From Acetobacter cerevisiae (GTDB taxonomy: Bacteria > Pseudomonadota > Alphaproteobacteria > Acetobacterales > Acetobacteraceae), in NCBI RefSeq assembly GCF_001580535.1, contig NZ_LHZA01000139.1, forward strand, positions 1-50,631: a stretch of 50,631 nucleotides of DNA, in the 5' to 3' direction. The notes below the pieces were generated by a model that was not told where the DNA came from, ran no database searches, and saw nothing but the letters and a program-made list of their open reading frames with translations. Shown piece after piece: positions 17,333 to 26,468 of the stretch; position 1 is the stretch's first letter, and each line of letters begins with the position of its first letter. The translations under genes were made by a program, and so were the position numbers.

Positions 17333-18175
17333 TTAATAAGAGGCCGGGACTTCGTGCCGGGGGAGCCCCTCTTTTTCCGGCGTACACTGGTCTGAAGCGA
17401 TCAGGCGTCGCACCTCTGCAACGCTGTCCTGTGCGGCTTGCGCAAGCAGGCGTACATCATTAGAAACCGTGACCAGATCACACCCCCATGAGAGCGCTTT
17501 GGCGGCATAGGCAGCAGAACCGTTATGCAACCCCATGCGGAGACCAGCAGCGTGCGCCGTCTTCCTGATATGATGGATGGCCTCCAGCATCTCCGGCTCT
17601 TCACGATCAAAACCAGTGCGGTAGCGTCTGCCTGTCAGCCCGAGCGTGAGGTCTGCCGGACCGACATAAACGCCATCCAGACCGGGTGTGCGGACAATCT
17701 CCTCCAGATTGCTCACCGCCTCGGCTGTTTCGATCATCGCAAAGCACAGCACTTCATCATCCGCGATAGCCGCATAATCGCTTCCAAATGCAAAATTTGC
17801 CCGTGTAGGACCAAAACTTCGGCAGCCATGCGGCGGATACCGCACATAGGAAACCAGTCGCTCTGCATCTGCGCGAGTATTGACCATCGGGCAGATGACG
17901 CCCCACGCCCCGGCATCAAGCGCCTTCATGATAGCCCCCGGTTCAAGCCAGGGAGCACGCACCATAGGCGCTACGCCTGATGCCCTCAGAGCCTGAAGCA
18001 TGAGCAGCATGGTTTCATAGCCAACGGCCCCATGCTGCGTGTCAATCGTCACGGAATCATATCCGCAGGACGCCATGATCTCGGCTGAAAAAGGGCTTGC
18101 GATAGAAAGCCAGCCGTTGATGGCCCCTCTTCCCTCTGTCCAGATTTTGCGTATCGGATTTCTCTGCATGTTCAT
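17333..18175 (-). CDS. HpcH/HpaI-family class II pyruvate aldolase
   Basis: A 280-residue metal-dependent aldolase that cleaves 2-keto-3-deoxy acids into pyruvate and an aldehyde. Counting from the ATG at 18175, His48 lies in [11 protein letters not shown], Arg73 in RAPW, Glu149 in AMIETAEA and Asp175 in [10 protein letters not shown]. The two metal ligands have the same numbering as E. coli HpaI (E149, D175, from memory). The frame opens at a GTG (18178) immediately before two close ATGs; 18175 is preferred for its spacing to a GCAGG. It lies 32 bp downstream of the dehydratase, so the two genes supply consecutive steps. Expected products are pyruvate plus a short aldehyde such as glycolaldehyde, depending on the sugar acid. 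Confidence 0.88.
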   Translation of the reverse strand: MNMQRNPIRKIWTEGRGAINGWLSIASPFSAEIMASCGYDSVTIDTQHGAVGYETMLLMLQALRASGVAPMVRAPWLEPGAIMKALDAGAWGVICPMVNTRADAERLVSYVRYPPHGCRSFGPTRANFAFGSDYAAIADDEVLCFAMIETAEAVSNLEEIVRTPGLDGVYVGPADLTLGLTGRRYRTGFDREEPEMLEAIHHIRKTAHAAGLRMGLHNGSAAYAAKALSWGCDLVTVSNDVRLLAQAAQDSVAEVRRLIASDQCTPEKEGLPRHEVPASY

Positions 18176-18207
18176 CACCCTGTACCTGCCTGTTCGACCG
18201 GAGAGGC

Positions 18208-19986
18208 TTAATAAATGACCGGTTCCGGCACGGGCGTGCCAAAATCTGTCTGGAGAAAATCGAAATCACACCCCTCATTAGCCTGTCGCATGTGATGCGC
18301 CGCCATCCAGCCATAGCCGCGCTCATAACGGGGCTTGGGGGGCACCCACGCAGCACGGCGTCGCTCCAGTTCATCCTCTGGAACATCCATGGAAATTGAA
18401 CGCTGTTCGACATCCACGGAAATGATGTCTCCCGTTTTCAAAAGCGCTAATGGACCGCCGACATAACTCTCCGGTGCCACATGCAGCACGCAGGCCCCAT
18501 AGCTGGTCCCGCTCATGCGGGCGTCTGAAAGGCGCAGCATGTCCCGTACCCCCTGTTTGATAAGCTTTTTAGGGATTGGCAGCATGCCCCACTCCGGCAT
18601 GCCGGGCCCACCCAACGGGCCCGCATTACGCAGCACGAGAACGTGATCGGGCGTAACATCCAGCGTTTCGTCCTCAACAGCTTTTTTCAGGCTGGGATAG
18701 TCATCAAAGACCAAAGCCGGTCCACTGTGTTTATGAAACTTCGGATCACAGCAGGCAGGCTTCATCACACAGCCATCGGGGGCGAGATTTCCGCGCAGAA
18801 CCGTCAGTGCTCCCCCGTCTTTCCCGGTAAACATCGGTTTATCGAGCGGCCGGATCACATCATCGTTATAAACCTCAGCTTTCCCGATATTTTCGCCAAC
18901 AGTTTTGCCCGTTACCGTCAGGCAGGTCAGTGTCAGGAAATCCGAAATCCGGTTCATCAAGGCCGCAATGCCCCCGGCGTAATAGAAATCCTCCATCAGA
19001 TAGGTCTGACCTGTGGGCCGCACATTTGCGATAACTGGCACAGTGCGGCTGGCACGATCGAAATCATCAAGACCGATATCCACCCCTGCACGTCGAGCCA
19101 TAGCAATCACATGGATAATGGCGTTTGTTGAACACCCCATGGCCATTGCCACAGCAATAGCGTTAAAAAATGCTGGTTTTGTCTGAATTTTTGATGGCTT
19201 CAGGTCTTCCCAAACCATCTCGACAATACGCCGGCCAGAACTTTTGGCCATCCGGATGTGATTGGAGTCAACCGCAGGGATCGAGCTGGCGCCGGGTAAC
19301 GAGAGGCCAATCGCTTCCGCAATCGCCGTCATGGTGCTGGCCGTACCCATTGTCATGCAGGTGCCAGCACTCCGGGCAATCCCGGCTTCCACACCCTGCC
19401 AGTCTTCCTGTGTGATTTTTCCGGCCCGCAGTTCATCCCAGTATTTCCAGGAATCCGCTCCGGAACCAAGGGTTTTCCCATGCCAGTTTCCCCGCAGCAT
19501 CGGTCCGGCAGGCACGTAAATTGCCGGGATATCCATGCTGGTTGCACCAAGCAGAAGGCCGGGTGTGGTTTTATCGCACCCGCCCATCAGTACCGCCCCA
19601 TCTACAGGATAAGCCCGCAGCAGTTCCTCGGCTTCCATTGCCAGCATGTTGCGGTACAACATGGTTGTGGGTTTCATGAAGTTTTCGGAAAGCGAAATGG
19701 CGGGAAGTTCCAGCGGAAACCCGCCTGCCTCCAGAATTCCACGTTTGACGTCTTCTGCCCGCTGCCGGAAATGCATGTGGCAGGGGTTAATATCCGACCA
19801 GGTATTGAGGATGGCAATAACGGGTTTTCCCGTCCAGTCTTCCGGGTCATACCCCATCTGCATTGCGCGGGAACGATGCCCGAAACTACGTAAATCGGCC
19901 GGGCCAAACCATCTCTCACTCCGAAGCTTGCGCTTTTCGGGAGCATTCGCAGCCGCATCTGGCTGAGCTCCGGCATCTTTCGTCAT
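18208..19986 (-). CDS. IlvD/Edd-family sugar-acid dehydratase (arabinonate/xylonate type)
   Basis: A 592-residue dehydratase converting an aldonic acid to its 2-keto-3-deoxy acid. Three Cys lie in the cluster-binding positions: Cys69 (NTWSDINPCH), Cys137 (GGCDKTTP) and Cys210 (AGTCMTMGTAS). They sit exactly 10 residues later than Cys59/127/200, the [2Fe-2S] ligands I recall for Rhizobium L-arabinonate dehydratase, so all ligands and spacings are kept. The N-terminal RSERWFGPADLRSFGHRS matches the pentonate/hexonate dehydratase subgroup rather than the branched-chain amino-acid enzyme. AAGGAG lies about 10 nt before the ATG. It is the first gene of the minus-strand operon and is divergent from the LysR gene. 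The exact sugar acid (arabonate, xylonate, galactonate or other) is not determined. Confidence 0.9.
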   Translation of the reverse strand: MTKDAGAQPDAAANAPEKRKLRSERWFGPADLRSFGHRSRAMQMGYDPEDWTGKPVIAILNTWSDINPCHMHFRQRAEDVKRGILEAGGFPLELPAISLSENFMKPTTMLYRNMLAMEAEELLRAYPVDGAVLMGGCDKTTPGLLLGATSMDIPAIYVPAGPMLRGNWHGKTLGSGADSWKYWDELRAGKITQEDWQGVEAGIARSAGTCMTMGTASTMTAIAEAIGLSLPGASSIPAVDSNHIRMAKSSGRRIVEMVWEDLKPSKIQTKPAFFNAIAVAMAMGCSTNAIIHVIAMARRAGVDIGLDDFDRASRTVPVIANVRPTGQTYLMEDFYYAGGIAALMNRISDFLTLTCLTVTGKTVGENIGKAEVYNDDVIRPLDKPMFTGKDGGALTVLRGNLAPDGCVMKPACCDPKFHKHSGPALVFDDYPSLKKAVEDETLDVTPDHVLVLRNAGPLGGPGMPEWGMLPIPKKLIKQGVRDMLRLSDARMSGTSYGACVLHVAPESYVGGPLALLKTGDIISVDVEQRSISMDVPEDELERRRAAWVPPKPRYERGYGWMAAHHMRQANEGCDFDFLQTDFGTPVPEPVIY

Positions 19987-20112
19987 GCTCTCACTCTCCT
20001 TGCCCCCGCCTTCTCCAAAACAGGGTGCGGGTGTTTGTGCGGCAAGTTAGGACGTGACAGAGGAAGAGTGTCCAACTTAGATACAGCATTGATCGAGATA
20101 GGATTGATATCG
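19987..20112. promoter_or_regulatory. Divergent control region, dehydratase / LysR
   Basis: This 126-bp gap between divergent genes is the usual site for LysR-type control of both promoters. Two partial direct copies, ATTGATCGAGAT and ATTGATATCGAT, lie close to the LysR start (about 20089-20115). No unambiguous T-N11-A palindrome stands out, so the exact operator is left open. Confidence 0.45.
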
Positions 20113-21030
20113 ATGCTTCAGCTCACCCAGGTGCGTTGTTTTGTCGCCGTTGCAGAAGAGCTTCATTTTGGGCGCGCTGCAGCCCGACTGAATATGACGC
20201 AACCGCCCCTCAGCCGGCAGATCCAGCTGCTTGAGCATGCGCTTGGTGTCGCACTGCTTGAACGCACCAGCCGCCATGTGCGCCTTACACAGGCCGGGAT
20301 CGTCTTCCTGCCGGAAGCAAGACGCCTGCTGCGGGGGGCTGAGGATGCCGTCCTGGCGGCCCGCCGCGCCGGGCGAGGGGCACTGGGGCAGATTGCCATC
20401 GGGTTCACCCCCTCCAGCAGCTATGACTTCCTGCCGCGGCTGATTTCTGCCCTTCAGGCCGAGTATCCGGACATTGAACTCATTCTGGAAGAGATGATCA
20501 CGCGGGATCAGATCACCGCACTGACATCAAACCGGCTGGATCTGGCCTTTGTGCGACCGCCCTTTGGCGCGACCGACGTTACCTTTCAGCCCGTCCGGTC
20601 CGAGCGTATCGTGGCGGCCTTACCGGCCCATCATCCTCTGGCAAGCCGTGAGGCACTGACCCCCATGGATCTGGATGGGCAGGATCTCATTATGTATTCC
20701 GTGCTGGGCGGTGGCTATTTTCACGATCTTGTGCAGCGGCTCCTCGTGAGTGCAAACATCCAGCCACGACTGATCCATCACCTCACACAGATCCACGCCC
20801 TTCTCTCTCTCGTCAGAAGCGGTGTGGGAATGGCGCTGATTCCCGAATCCGCATCACGGCTTGATATCGGAAATGTTATCTGCCGTCCGCTGGCATTTGG
20901 GGATGACGTTCTGGCCGAGCTTTACATGGCCCATCGCGCGCAGGACACCAGCCCCCTCCTGCGCAGCGTGATGGCTGTTGTCAGCCAAATTACGAAAGAG
21001 ACCACGCCGGTTCTTGCGCTCACGTTATAA
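20113..21030 (+). CDS. LysR-type transcriptional regulator
   Basis: A 305-residue LysR regulator. The winged helix-turn-helix covers the first ~60 residues (LQLTQVRCFVAVAEELHFGRAA, then NMTQPPLSRQIQLLEHALGVALLER). A periplasmic-binding-protein-like effector domain follows (GFTPSSSYDFLPRLISAL..., ...LVRSGVGMALIPES). The ATG at 20113 is chosen because LysR proteins start just before this helix; the longer frame from 20035 adds an unrelated leader. It sits between the minus-strand catabolic operon and the plus-strand transport/oxidation operon, so it probably controls both. The likely inducer is a sugar acid or its keto-deoxy product. Confidence 0.92.
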   Translation: MLQLTQVRCFVAVAEELHFGRAAARLNMTQPPLSRQIQLLEHALGVALLERTSRHVRLTQAGIVFLPEARRLLRGAEDAVLAARRAGRGALGQIAIGFTPSSSYDFLPRLISALQAEYPDIELILEEMITRDQITALTSNRLDLAFVRPPFGATDVTFQPVRSERIVAALPAHHPLASREALTPMDLDGQDLIMYSVLGGGYFHDLVQRLLVSANIQPRLIHHLTQIHALLSLVRSGVGMALIPESASRLDIGNVICRPLAFGDDVLAELYMAHRAQDTSPLLRSVMAVVSQITKETTPVLALTL

Positions 21031-21188
21031 CATCCCTGACGTCCGCTTCCCCTTTTCTCCGTCAGCAATACTGATCCTGCATCGATCCATACGAAGTTTA
21101 ATTTTGACCTAATCAAATCGAATGCGTTCCCTGTTTTCTGAAAGATCGCGTGAAGTCCCGGCACAACACGCACAAAGGAGAAAACAGG

Positions 21189-22562
21189 GTGACCAGAACA
21201 AGAGGGCCGACAAGCTCCACCGTCACACATGCTACAGGAACGCCCGAAACAGCGCGCGTGGGGCAGCGGACCGCCGTACGCTATAGTGTTCTTGCGTTCC
21301 TGTTCACAATCACCGCCATCAACTACGGGGACCGCGCCACACTGGGGATTGCAGGCACCAGCATCTCGCAGGATCTGGGCCTTACCCCTATTTCGATGGG
21401 TTACATCTTCTCCGCCTTTGGGTGGGCCTATGTGCTGAACCAGGTGCCAGGCGGCTGGCTGCTGGACCGGTACGGCTCTATCCGCGTCTACGGCGTCAGC
21501 CTCTTTGCCTGGTCTGTCTGCACATTGGCCATCGCGGGTATTTCCCATGTTCCGCATGCCCTGATGTTCCCGACCCTGTTCCTGCTGTGGGCCGCTCTCG
21601 GGCTTGTGGAAGCCCCTACGTTCCCCGCCAACAGCCGTATTGTGTCAAGCTGGTTCCCAACCTCAGAACGCGGTCTGGCCACGTCCATTTTCAATTCTGC
21701 GCAGTATGTGGCGGTCGCCTTCTTTGCCCCGTTAATGGGCTGGGTCACGCAGACCTTCGGCTGGAAATACATTTTCAGCCTGATGGGCGCACTGGGCATG
21801 GTGCTGGCCATTATCTGGCTGGCGAGAATGTATTCTCCTGCCCGGCATCCCGGCGTGAATGCCGCAGAACTGGCCTATATGCGTGATGGCGGGGCGCTGG
21901 TGGATATTGATGACCGGGCCTTGCAGGTCAAACAAACACTCACCCGCAAACAGATCCGCTTCATGCTGACCAACAGAACGCTGCTTGGCGTGTATGGCGG
22001 GCAGTATTGTATTACCGCTCTGCTATATTTTTTCCTGACGTGGTTTCCTCTTTATCTGCACCAGTCTCGCGGCTTCTCACTCACGGCAACAGGGTTTGCC
22101 GCCAGCGTTCCGGCCTTGTGTGGCCTTGCCGGAGCAATCTTCGGCGGTGCACTGTCCGACAAGCTTCTCCGTGCCGGTCGTTCTGAAAACATCGCCCGTA
22201 AGACGCCTTACGTGCTGGGCATGGCAGCCGCCTCCTCCATTTGTCTGTGCAACTTCATCCAGTCCGGGTGGCTGATTGTTGCTGTCATGTCCTTTGCCTT
22301 TTTCGGAAAAGGGATTGCGGCCATTGGCTGGGCTGTCATTTCCGATATTGCCCCCAAAGAAACACCCGGCCTTGCTGCGGGTATCTTTAACGGGGTTGGT
22401 AACATTGCCGGCATCGTCACACCAATCGTCATTGGATACATTGTCGCATTGACAAAATCCTATGATGGCGCACTTATTTTCGTCGCGGCACACTGCATTG
22501 TGGCGATTATCCTCTACCTCTTTGTTGTCGGCAAAATCCGGAGGCTCTCCCTTCCCACCTAA
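21189..22562 (+). CDS. MFS sugar-acid (anion:cation symporter family) transporter
   Basis: A 457-residue, 12-helix major facilitator of the ACS group, which includes galactonate, glucarate and tartrate carriers. The family hallmark after helix 1 reads INYGDRATLGIAG, followed by GWAYVLNQVPGGWLLDRYGS. The cytoplasmic loop is short, and helices 7-12 include FLTWFPLYLHQSRGFS. The start is GTG at 21189, with AAAGGAG (21174-21180) 8 nt upstream. The frame opens earlier at GTG 21150, which has no ribosome-binding site. It is first of a plus-strand run with the lactonase-like and dehydrogenase genes, and would import the sugar acid made in the periplasm. The substrate is inferred from context only. 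Confidence 0.88.
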   Translation: MTRTRGPTSSTVTHATGTPETARVGQRTAVRYSVLAFLFTITAINYGDRATLGIAGTSISQDLGLTPISMGYIFSAFGWAYVLNQVPGGWLLDRYGSIRVYGVSLFAWSVCTLAIAGISHVPHALMFPTLFLLWAALGLVEAPTFPANSRIVSSWFPTSERGLATSIFNSAQYVAVAFFAPLMGWVTQTFGWKYIFSLMGALGMVLAIIWLARMYSPARHPGVNAAELAYMRDGGALVDIDDRALQVKQTLTRKQIRFMLTNRTLLGVYGGQYCITALLYFFLTWFPLYLHQSRGFSLTATGFAASVPALCGLAGAIFGGALSDKLLRAGRSENIARKTPYVLGMAAASSICLCNFIQSGWLIVAVMSFAFFGKGIAAIGWAVISDIAPKETPGLAAGIFNGVGNIAGIVTPIVIGYIVALTKSYDGALIFVAAHCIVAIILYLFVVGKIRRLSLPT

Positions 22563-22612
22563 AGTGCTGCTCTCTCATAAAATTCCAAAAATAATAAAAA
22601 GAAGAGACGACC

Positions 22613-23812
22613 ATGTTCAATAATCGCCCTCTGTTAAGTCACGCCCTGTCAAGGCGTTCCGCCCTCAAGGGCCTTGCTGGTGGTGTTGCGCTGGGTGCCC
22701 TTGGCGCAACCGGCACCTCACACGCGCTAGCCGCAGAGCAGCCACCGCATCTGCCCGCAACGGTTGTGGCATCGTCTCCCCGTTTCCTGTGTAACGCCAT
22801 TGCCGCGACACGGAATGGCACGCTCTTTCTTGGCGCGCCCCGCTGGGAAACTATGGATGATACACCCGGTGTTTTCCGCGTTTCGGCAGACGGAACGCTT
22901 CAGCCGTTCCCCGGCGGCACATGGAACCAGTGGACACCCAGCGCAGACCCGGCCACGGCGTTTCTGATGGTCAACGGCCTGCATATTTTCAGTGATGATA
23001 CCTTGTGGGTTGTGGATCAGGGCATAGACCCCACGACAAACGCCACCGTGCCCGGCGGCCAGAAGCTGGTTCAGCTTGATCCGCAAAGCGGCAAAGTGCT
23101 GCAAATTCTGCGCTGGGGAAAAGATATTCTGCCTCCGGGAGCCACAATGAATGATCTGCGCATCGCCGGTGATCTCATGTTCGTCACCGATTCCGGATTA
23201 GGCGGGATTATCGTTCATAATATGCGCACCGGAAACACGGTGCGACGTCTCTCCGAGCACCCTCTGCTCCGGGCGACATACGCCAAACCCATGATCGGGC
23301 GAGACGGACACATCTTCCGGGATAAGGATGGCAAACGCCCGCTCGTTCACTCGGACATGCTGGAAATCACGACGGACCGGAAATGGTTTTACTTCTCCAC
23401 CCCTATCGGCCCGCTGCGTCGCCTCCCCACCTCGGCTCTGCTGGACAACAGCCTGACGGATGCGCAACGCGCAGAGAAAATTGAAACAGTGACAGATATG
23501 CCCACCATGATGGGAACGGCTATTGATACACTGGATAATTTCTACTTTGCCGACGCTGAACGCGGCCGGATTATGGTCCTGACGCCCGAGAAAAAGAAAC
23601 TCGTTCTGTTTGAAGACCCGCGGCTGATTGATGGCGACGCGCTGTTTATTACCGCTGATCGTCACATGTTGGTGCCAATCCCGCAGACAGAACGCCTGCC
23701 GCCCAACAACGTAGGGGTAAATGCCTTAAAGCCGCCTTTCATCAGTCTTTCCTTCCCGCTGCCGGAAAGCCTGCACGGCCACCGTTTGGGCAATGCAGCA
23801 AGCAGTCTCTGA
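22613..23812 (+). CDS. Tat-exported MRJP/yellow-family (SMP-30-like) putative lactonase
   Basis: A 399-residue periplasmic protein with a twin-arginine signal (LSRRSALKG, hydrophobic stretch, likely cleavage after SHALA). The mature part is a beta-propeller of the major royal jelly/yellow type: LVQLDPQSGKVLQIL, MNDLRIAGDLMFVTDSGLGGIIVHN, HSDMLEITTDRKWFYFSTPIGPLRRLPTSALLD. Bacterial members are annotated as gluconolactonase or dopachrome-tautomerase-related proteins. Its position just ahead of a sugar dehydrogenase complex suggests that it opens the lactone produced by that enzyme. The reaction is inferred; a purely structural or electron-transfer accessory role is possible. The ATG follows GAAGAGACGACC. 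Confidence 0.75.
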   Translation: MFNNRPLLSHALSRRSALKGLAGGVALGALGATGTSHALAAEQPPHLPATVVASSPRFLCNAIAATRNGTLFLGAPRWETMDDTPGVFRVSADGTLQPFPGGTWNQWTPSADPATAFLMVNGLHIFSDDTLWVVDQGIDPTTNATVPGGQKLVQLDPQSGKVLQILRWGKDILPPGATMNDLRIAGDLMFVTDSGLGGIIVHNMRTGNTVRRLSEHPLLRATYAKPMIGRDGHIFRDKDGKRPLVHSDMLEITTDRKWFYFSTPIGPLRRLPTSALLDNSLTDAQRAEKIETVTDMPTMMGTAIDTLDNFYFADAERGRIMVLTPEKKKLVLFEDPRLIDGDALFITADRHMLVPIPQTERLPPNNVGVNALKPPFISLSFPLPESLHGHRLGNAASSL

Positions 23813-23887
23813 AGACACTTTTCAAAACCATCAAAACACTTGGCCTTTCTGTCTATTTTTCCACAGAAATCCGAGAGGACGACAGTT

Positions 23888-24613
23888 ATGAGACGCCGTG
23901 ACGCCTTAAAAGTGGGGCTGGTGCTGTTAGCAACAAGCACGCTGGCCTCCATTTATAAGCCTGCTTATTCAAAAACGCTTGTTGGTGGGAGTGGCGCGTG
24001 GAAAGCGCAACCTCCGCCGCCGTTGTCAGTCGTTGATTCCAGCCGGCTGGTGTATTTGACGCAGGATGAAGCAAAGCTGGTTGGGACAGTGTTTGACGTT
24101 CTCATTCCCCCAGATGAACTTGGCATGGGTGCGACCGAAGCCGGATGCGTGACCTTCCTTGATCATCAGCTTGCCGGCCCCTTTGGCTCCGCAGCAAAAG
24201 ATTACAAGATGGGGCCGGTCGTAGAAGGCACGCCGCAACAGGGACCGCAAAGCATTGCGACCCCTGCGGAAATTTACCGCAAAGGGCTGGCTGAACTGAA
24301 CACGGTCACCCGGAAAAAATTTGACAAAGCCTTTCCGGATCTCACCGAAGACCAGAAAGTCGCCTTCCTTGAAGGCATGGAAGCCGGAACGATCCAGTTC
24401 GAAACCGTGAAAGCCAAGGATTTTTTCACCCTCCTTCTCCAGAACGTGCGTGAAGGATATCTGGCGGACCCAATGTATGGGGGCAACCGCGATATGGTGG
24501 GCTGGAAACTGGTTGGGTTCCCGGGCGCGGTTTATGATTACCGTGACTGGATTGTTTCCAAACGCGGGCAAAAAATTGATGTGCAACCCGTCAGCCTTCT
24601 GAGAACGACCTGA
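23888..24613 (+). CDS. Gluconate 2-dehydrogenase-type small subunit (subunit 3), Tat-exported
   Basis: A 241-residue subunit of a three-component periplasmic FAD dehydrogenase. It begins MRRRDALKVGLVLLATSTLAS, a twin-arginine signal that in this family also exports the signal-less large subunit as a folded partner. The body matches the gluconate_2-dh3 family: YLTQDEAKLVGTVFDVLIPPDE, GATEAGCVTFLDHQLAG, FFTLLLQNVREGYLADPMYGGNRDMVGWKLVGFPG. The ATG at 23888 is used because it starts the signal and has GAGAGGA upstream; the longer frame opens at a TTG. The gene order small, large, cytochrome matches known gluconate and related dehydrogenase operons. Confidence 0.9.
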   Translation: MRRRDALKVGLVLLATSTLASIYKPAYSKTLVGGSGAWKAQPPPPLSVVDSSRLVYLTQDEAKLVGTVFDVLIPPDELGMGATEAGCVTFLDHQLAGPFGSAAKDYKMGPVVEGTPQQGPQSIATPAEIYRKGLAELNTVTRKKFDKAFPDLTEDQKVAFLEGMEAGTIQFETVKAKDFFTLLLQNVREGYLADPMYGGNRDMVGWKLVGFPGAVYDYRDWIVSKRGQKIDVQPVSLLRTT

Positions 24614-24690
24614 AAGAGGCCGCGTCCGTCTGATCTCTGAAAAAGATGATTTGGCGCTCTACGACACAGTAAAAAATAAGGTGCAGATTA

Positions 24691-26466
24691 ATGCATTATA
24701 AAAGACCAAAAGCCGATGTTGTTATTGTCGGGCTGGGATGGGCTGGCTCCACAATGGCCGAAGAACTGACTCGCGCAGGCCTGAATGTTGTGGCTATTGA
24801 GCGCGGTGCGTGGCGCGATACCTCAACAAGCTTTCCGACAACGCGCAATCCGGACGAATTAAGCGGGTCTATCCGCAAGGACATCCTTCAGGCGCCCGTC
24901 ACCGAAACCTATACGGTGCGAAACCGACCGGGAGAGACAGCACTCCCCCTCCGCAAATACCATAACCTTACACTGGGCAATAACGTGGGCGGGGCCGGAA
25001 CCCATTGGGCGGGTGCGAGCTGGCGCTGGCAGTCCTTTGACCACCAGCCTTATAGCCGCGTTATGGAGCGCTATGGCGCCAAACAACTGGTGGATGGCCT
25101 GATCCTGCAGGATTGGGGTGTGACATACAATGATCTGGAACCGTTCTATGACCGCTTTGAGAAAATTGCCGGCACATCCGGCACGGCAGGCGTCATCAAT
25201 GGTGTGAAGCACCCCGGCGGCAACCCTTTTGAAGATTCCCGGACCAGCCCTTACCCAACCCCGGCCTTAGAGCGCACACGCGCCAACATTCTGTTTTCAG
25301 AAGCCACAACACGGATGGGCTATTCCCCCTTCCCGGTTCCGTCCGCCATGATCGGCGGCCCCTACACCAACGCACTTGGCATTAATCTGGCCCCCTGCAC
25401 CTACTGTGGCTACTGCCAGCTTTACGGGTGTGGCAACTGGTCCAAATCCAGCCCGAACATCTGCATTCTGCCGGTCCTCATGCAGCGTCCGAATTTTACT
25501 GTTGTTACAGAATCAGAAGTCGTCCGCATCAATACAACGCCTGATAAAAAAATGGCCACGGGCATCACTTTTGTTGATTCAGACGGCAATATTGGGGAGC
25601 AGCCAGCCGATATTGTTATCACCGCCACGTTCACGCTCGATAACACGCGACTGCTGCTCCTGTCCGGGATCAGCACGCCGTATGATGTCAACACCGGACA
25701 AGGTGTCGTAGGGCGCGCCTTTACATTCCAGACCTTGTCCTGGGCCTTCATGTTTTTTGAAAACGAATATCTCAACCCCTTCATGAACACGGGTGCTCTC
25801 GCAACCCAGATTGACGATTTCAACGGCGATAACTTTGACCATACCGGACTGGGATTTATCGGCGGGGCCGGTATTCAGTCCCTGTGCAATCAGGGGCTCC
25901 CCATTGGCATGTCCGGCCTTGTGCCGGAAGGCAGTCCACGATGGGGCAAAGGCTGGAAAAAAGCTTTCCAGAAAAGCTACCAGAATTACGCACAAATTCA
26001 GGGCCAGGGCACCAATTTCGCACACCGTGAACAGTTCATGGATCTTGACCCAACCTACAAGGATCGGTTTGGGCAGCCGCTCCTGCGCATTACCTACGAT
26101 TATAATGAAAATGATCGCCGGTCAGGCCGGTTCATTCGTGATAAATGCGTGGAAATTGCCAAGGAAATGGGAGCGCGGGAAGTCAAAGGCGTTTCGTTGG
26201 CTGACGATCCCTATTCAGGCTACACGCCGTGGGATTCCTCTCACGTGCAGGGCGGTGTCGTTATGGGAGAAGACCCGAGAACCAGTGTGCAAAACCGCTA
26301 TCAGCAGAACTGGGACGTGCCCAACCTGTTCGTTATCGGCGCATCCTCTTTCCCTAACAATGCCGGATACAATCCTACGGTTGCTGTGGGCGCAACGACC
26401 CTATGGACGGCCAAGGCCATAAAAGAACTGTATCTCAAAAACCCTGGCCCACTGGTGAGATTATAA
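24691..26466 (+). CDS. GMC oxidoreductase, FAD large subunit of sugar/gluconate dehydrogenase
   Basis: The 591-residue catalytic subunit. The FAD-binding GLGWAG lies at residues 14-19 of VVIVGLGWAGSTMAEELTRAG. The NNVGGAGTHWAG segment lies near residue 100, and the C-terminal GMC end is SSFPNNAGYNPTVAVGATTLW. A Cys-rich stretch (Cys236, 239, 242, 247, 258; APCTYCGYCQLYGCGNW) matches the region that holds an iron-sulphur cluster in related FAD glucose and fructose dehydrogenases. There is no signal peptide, as expected if it is exported bound to the small subunit. Electrons would pass via the cluster to the tri-haem cytochrome encoded 2 bp downstream. The substrate is unknown: gluconate-type enzymes oxidise aldonates, but the lactonase-like neighbour would suit an aldose. 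Confidence 0.9.
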   Translation: MHYKRPKADVVIVGLGWAGSTMAEELTRAGLNVVAIERGAWRDTSTSFPTTRNPDELSGSIRKDILQAPVTETYTVRNRPGETALPLRKYHNLTLGNNVGGAGTHWAGASWRWQSFDHQPYSRVMERYGAKQLVDGLILQDWGVTYNDLEPFYDRFEKIAGTSGTAGVINGVKHPGGNPFEDSRTSPYPTPALERTRANILFSEATTRMGYSPFPVPSAMIGGPYTNALGINLAPCTYCGYCQLYGCGNWSKSSPNICILPVLMQRPNFTVVTESEVVRINTTPDKKMATGITFVDSDGNIGEQPADIVITATFTLDNTRLLLLSGISTPYDVNTGQGVVGRAFTFQTLSWAFMFFENEYLNPFMNTGALATQIDDFNGDNFDHTGLGFIGGAGIQSLCNQGLPIGMSGLVPEGSPRWGKGWKKAFQKSYQNYAQIQGQGTNFAHREQFMDLDPTYKDRFGQPLLRITYDYNENDRRSGRFIRDKCVEIAKEMGAREVKGVSLADDPYSGYTPWDSSHVQGGVVMGEDPRTSVQNRYQQNWDVPNLFVIGASSFPNNAGYNPTVAVGATTLWTAKAIKELYLKNPGPLVRL

Positions 26467-26468
26467 TC

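Noticed and set aside
18208..19986. Dihydroxy-acid dehydratase IlvD of branched-chain amino-acid synthesis
   Set aside because: The N-terminal motif, cluster-Cys spacing and operon partners fit the sugar-acid dehydratase branch.
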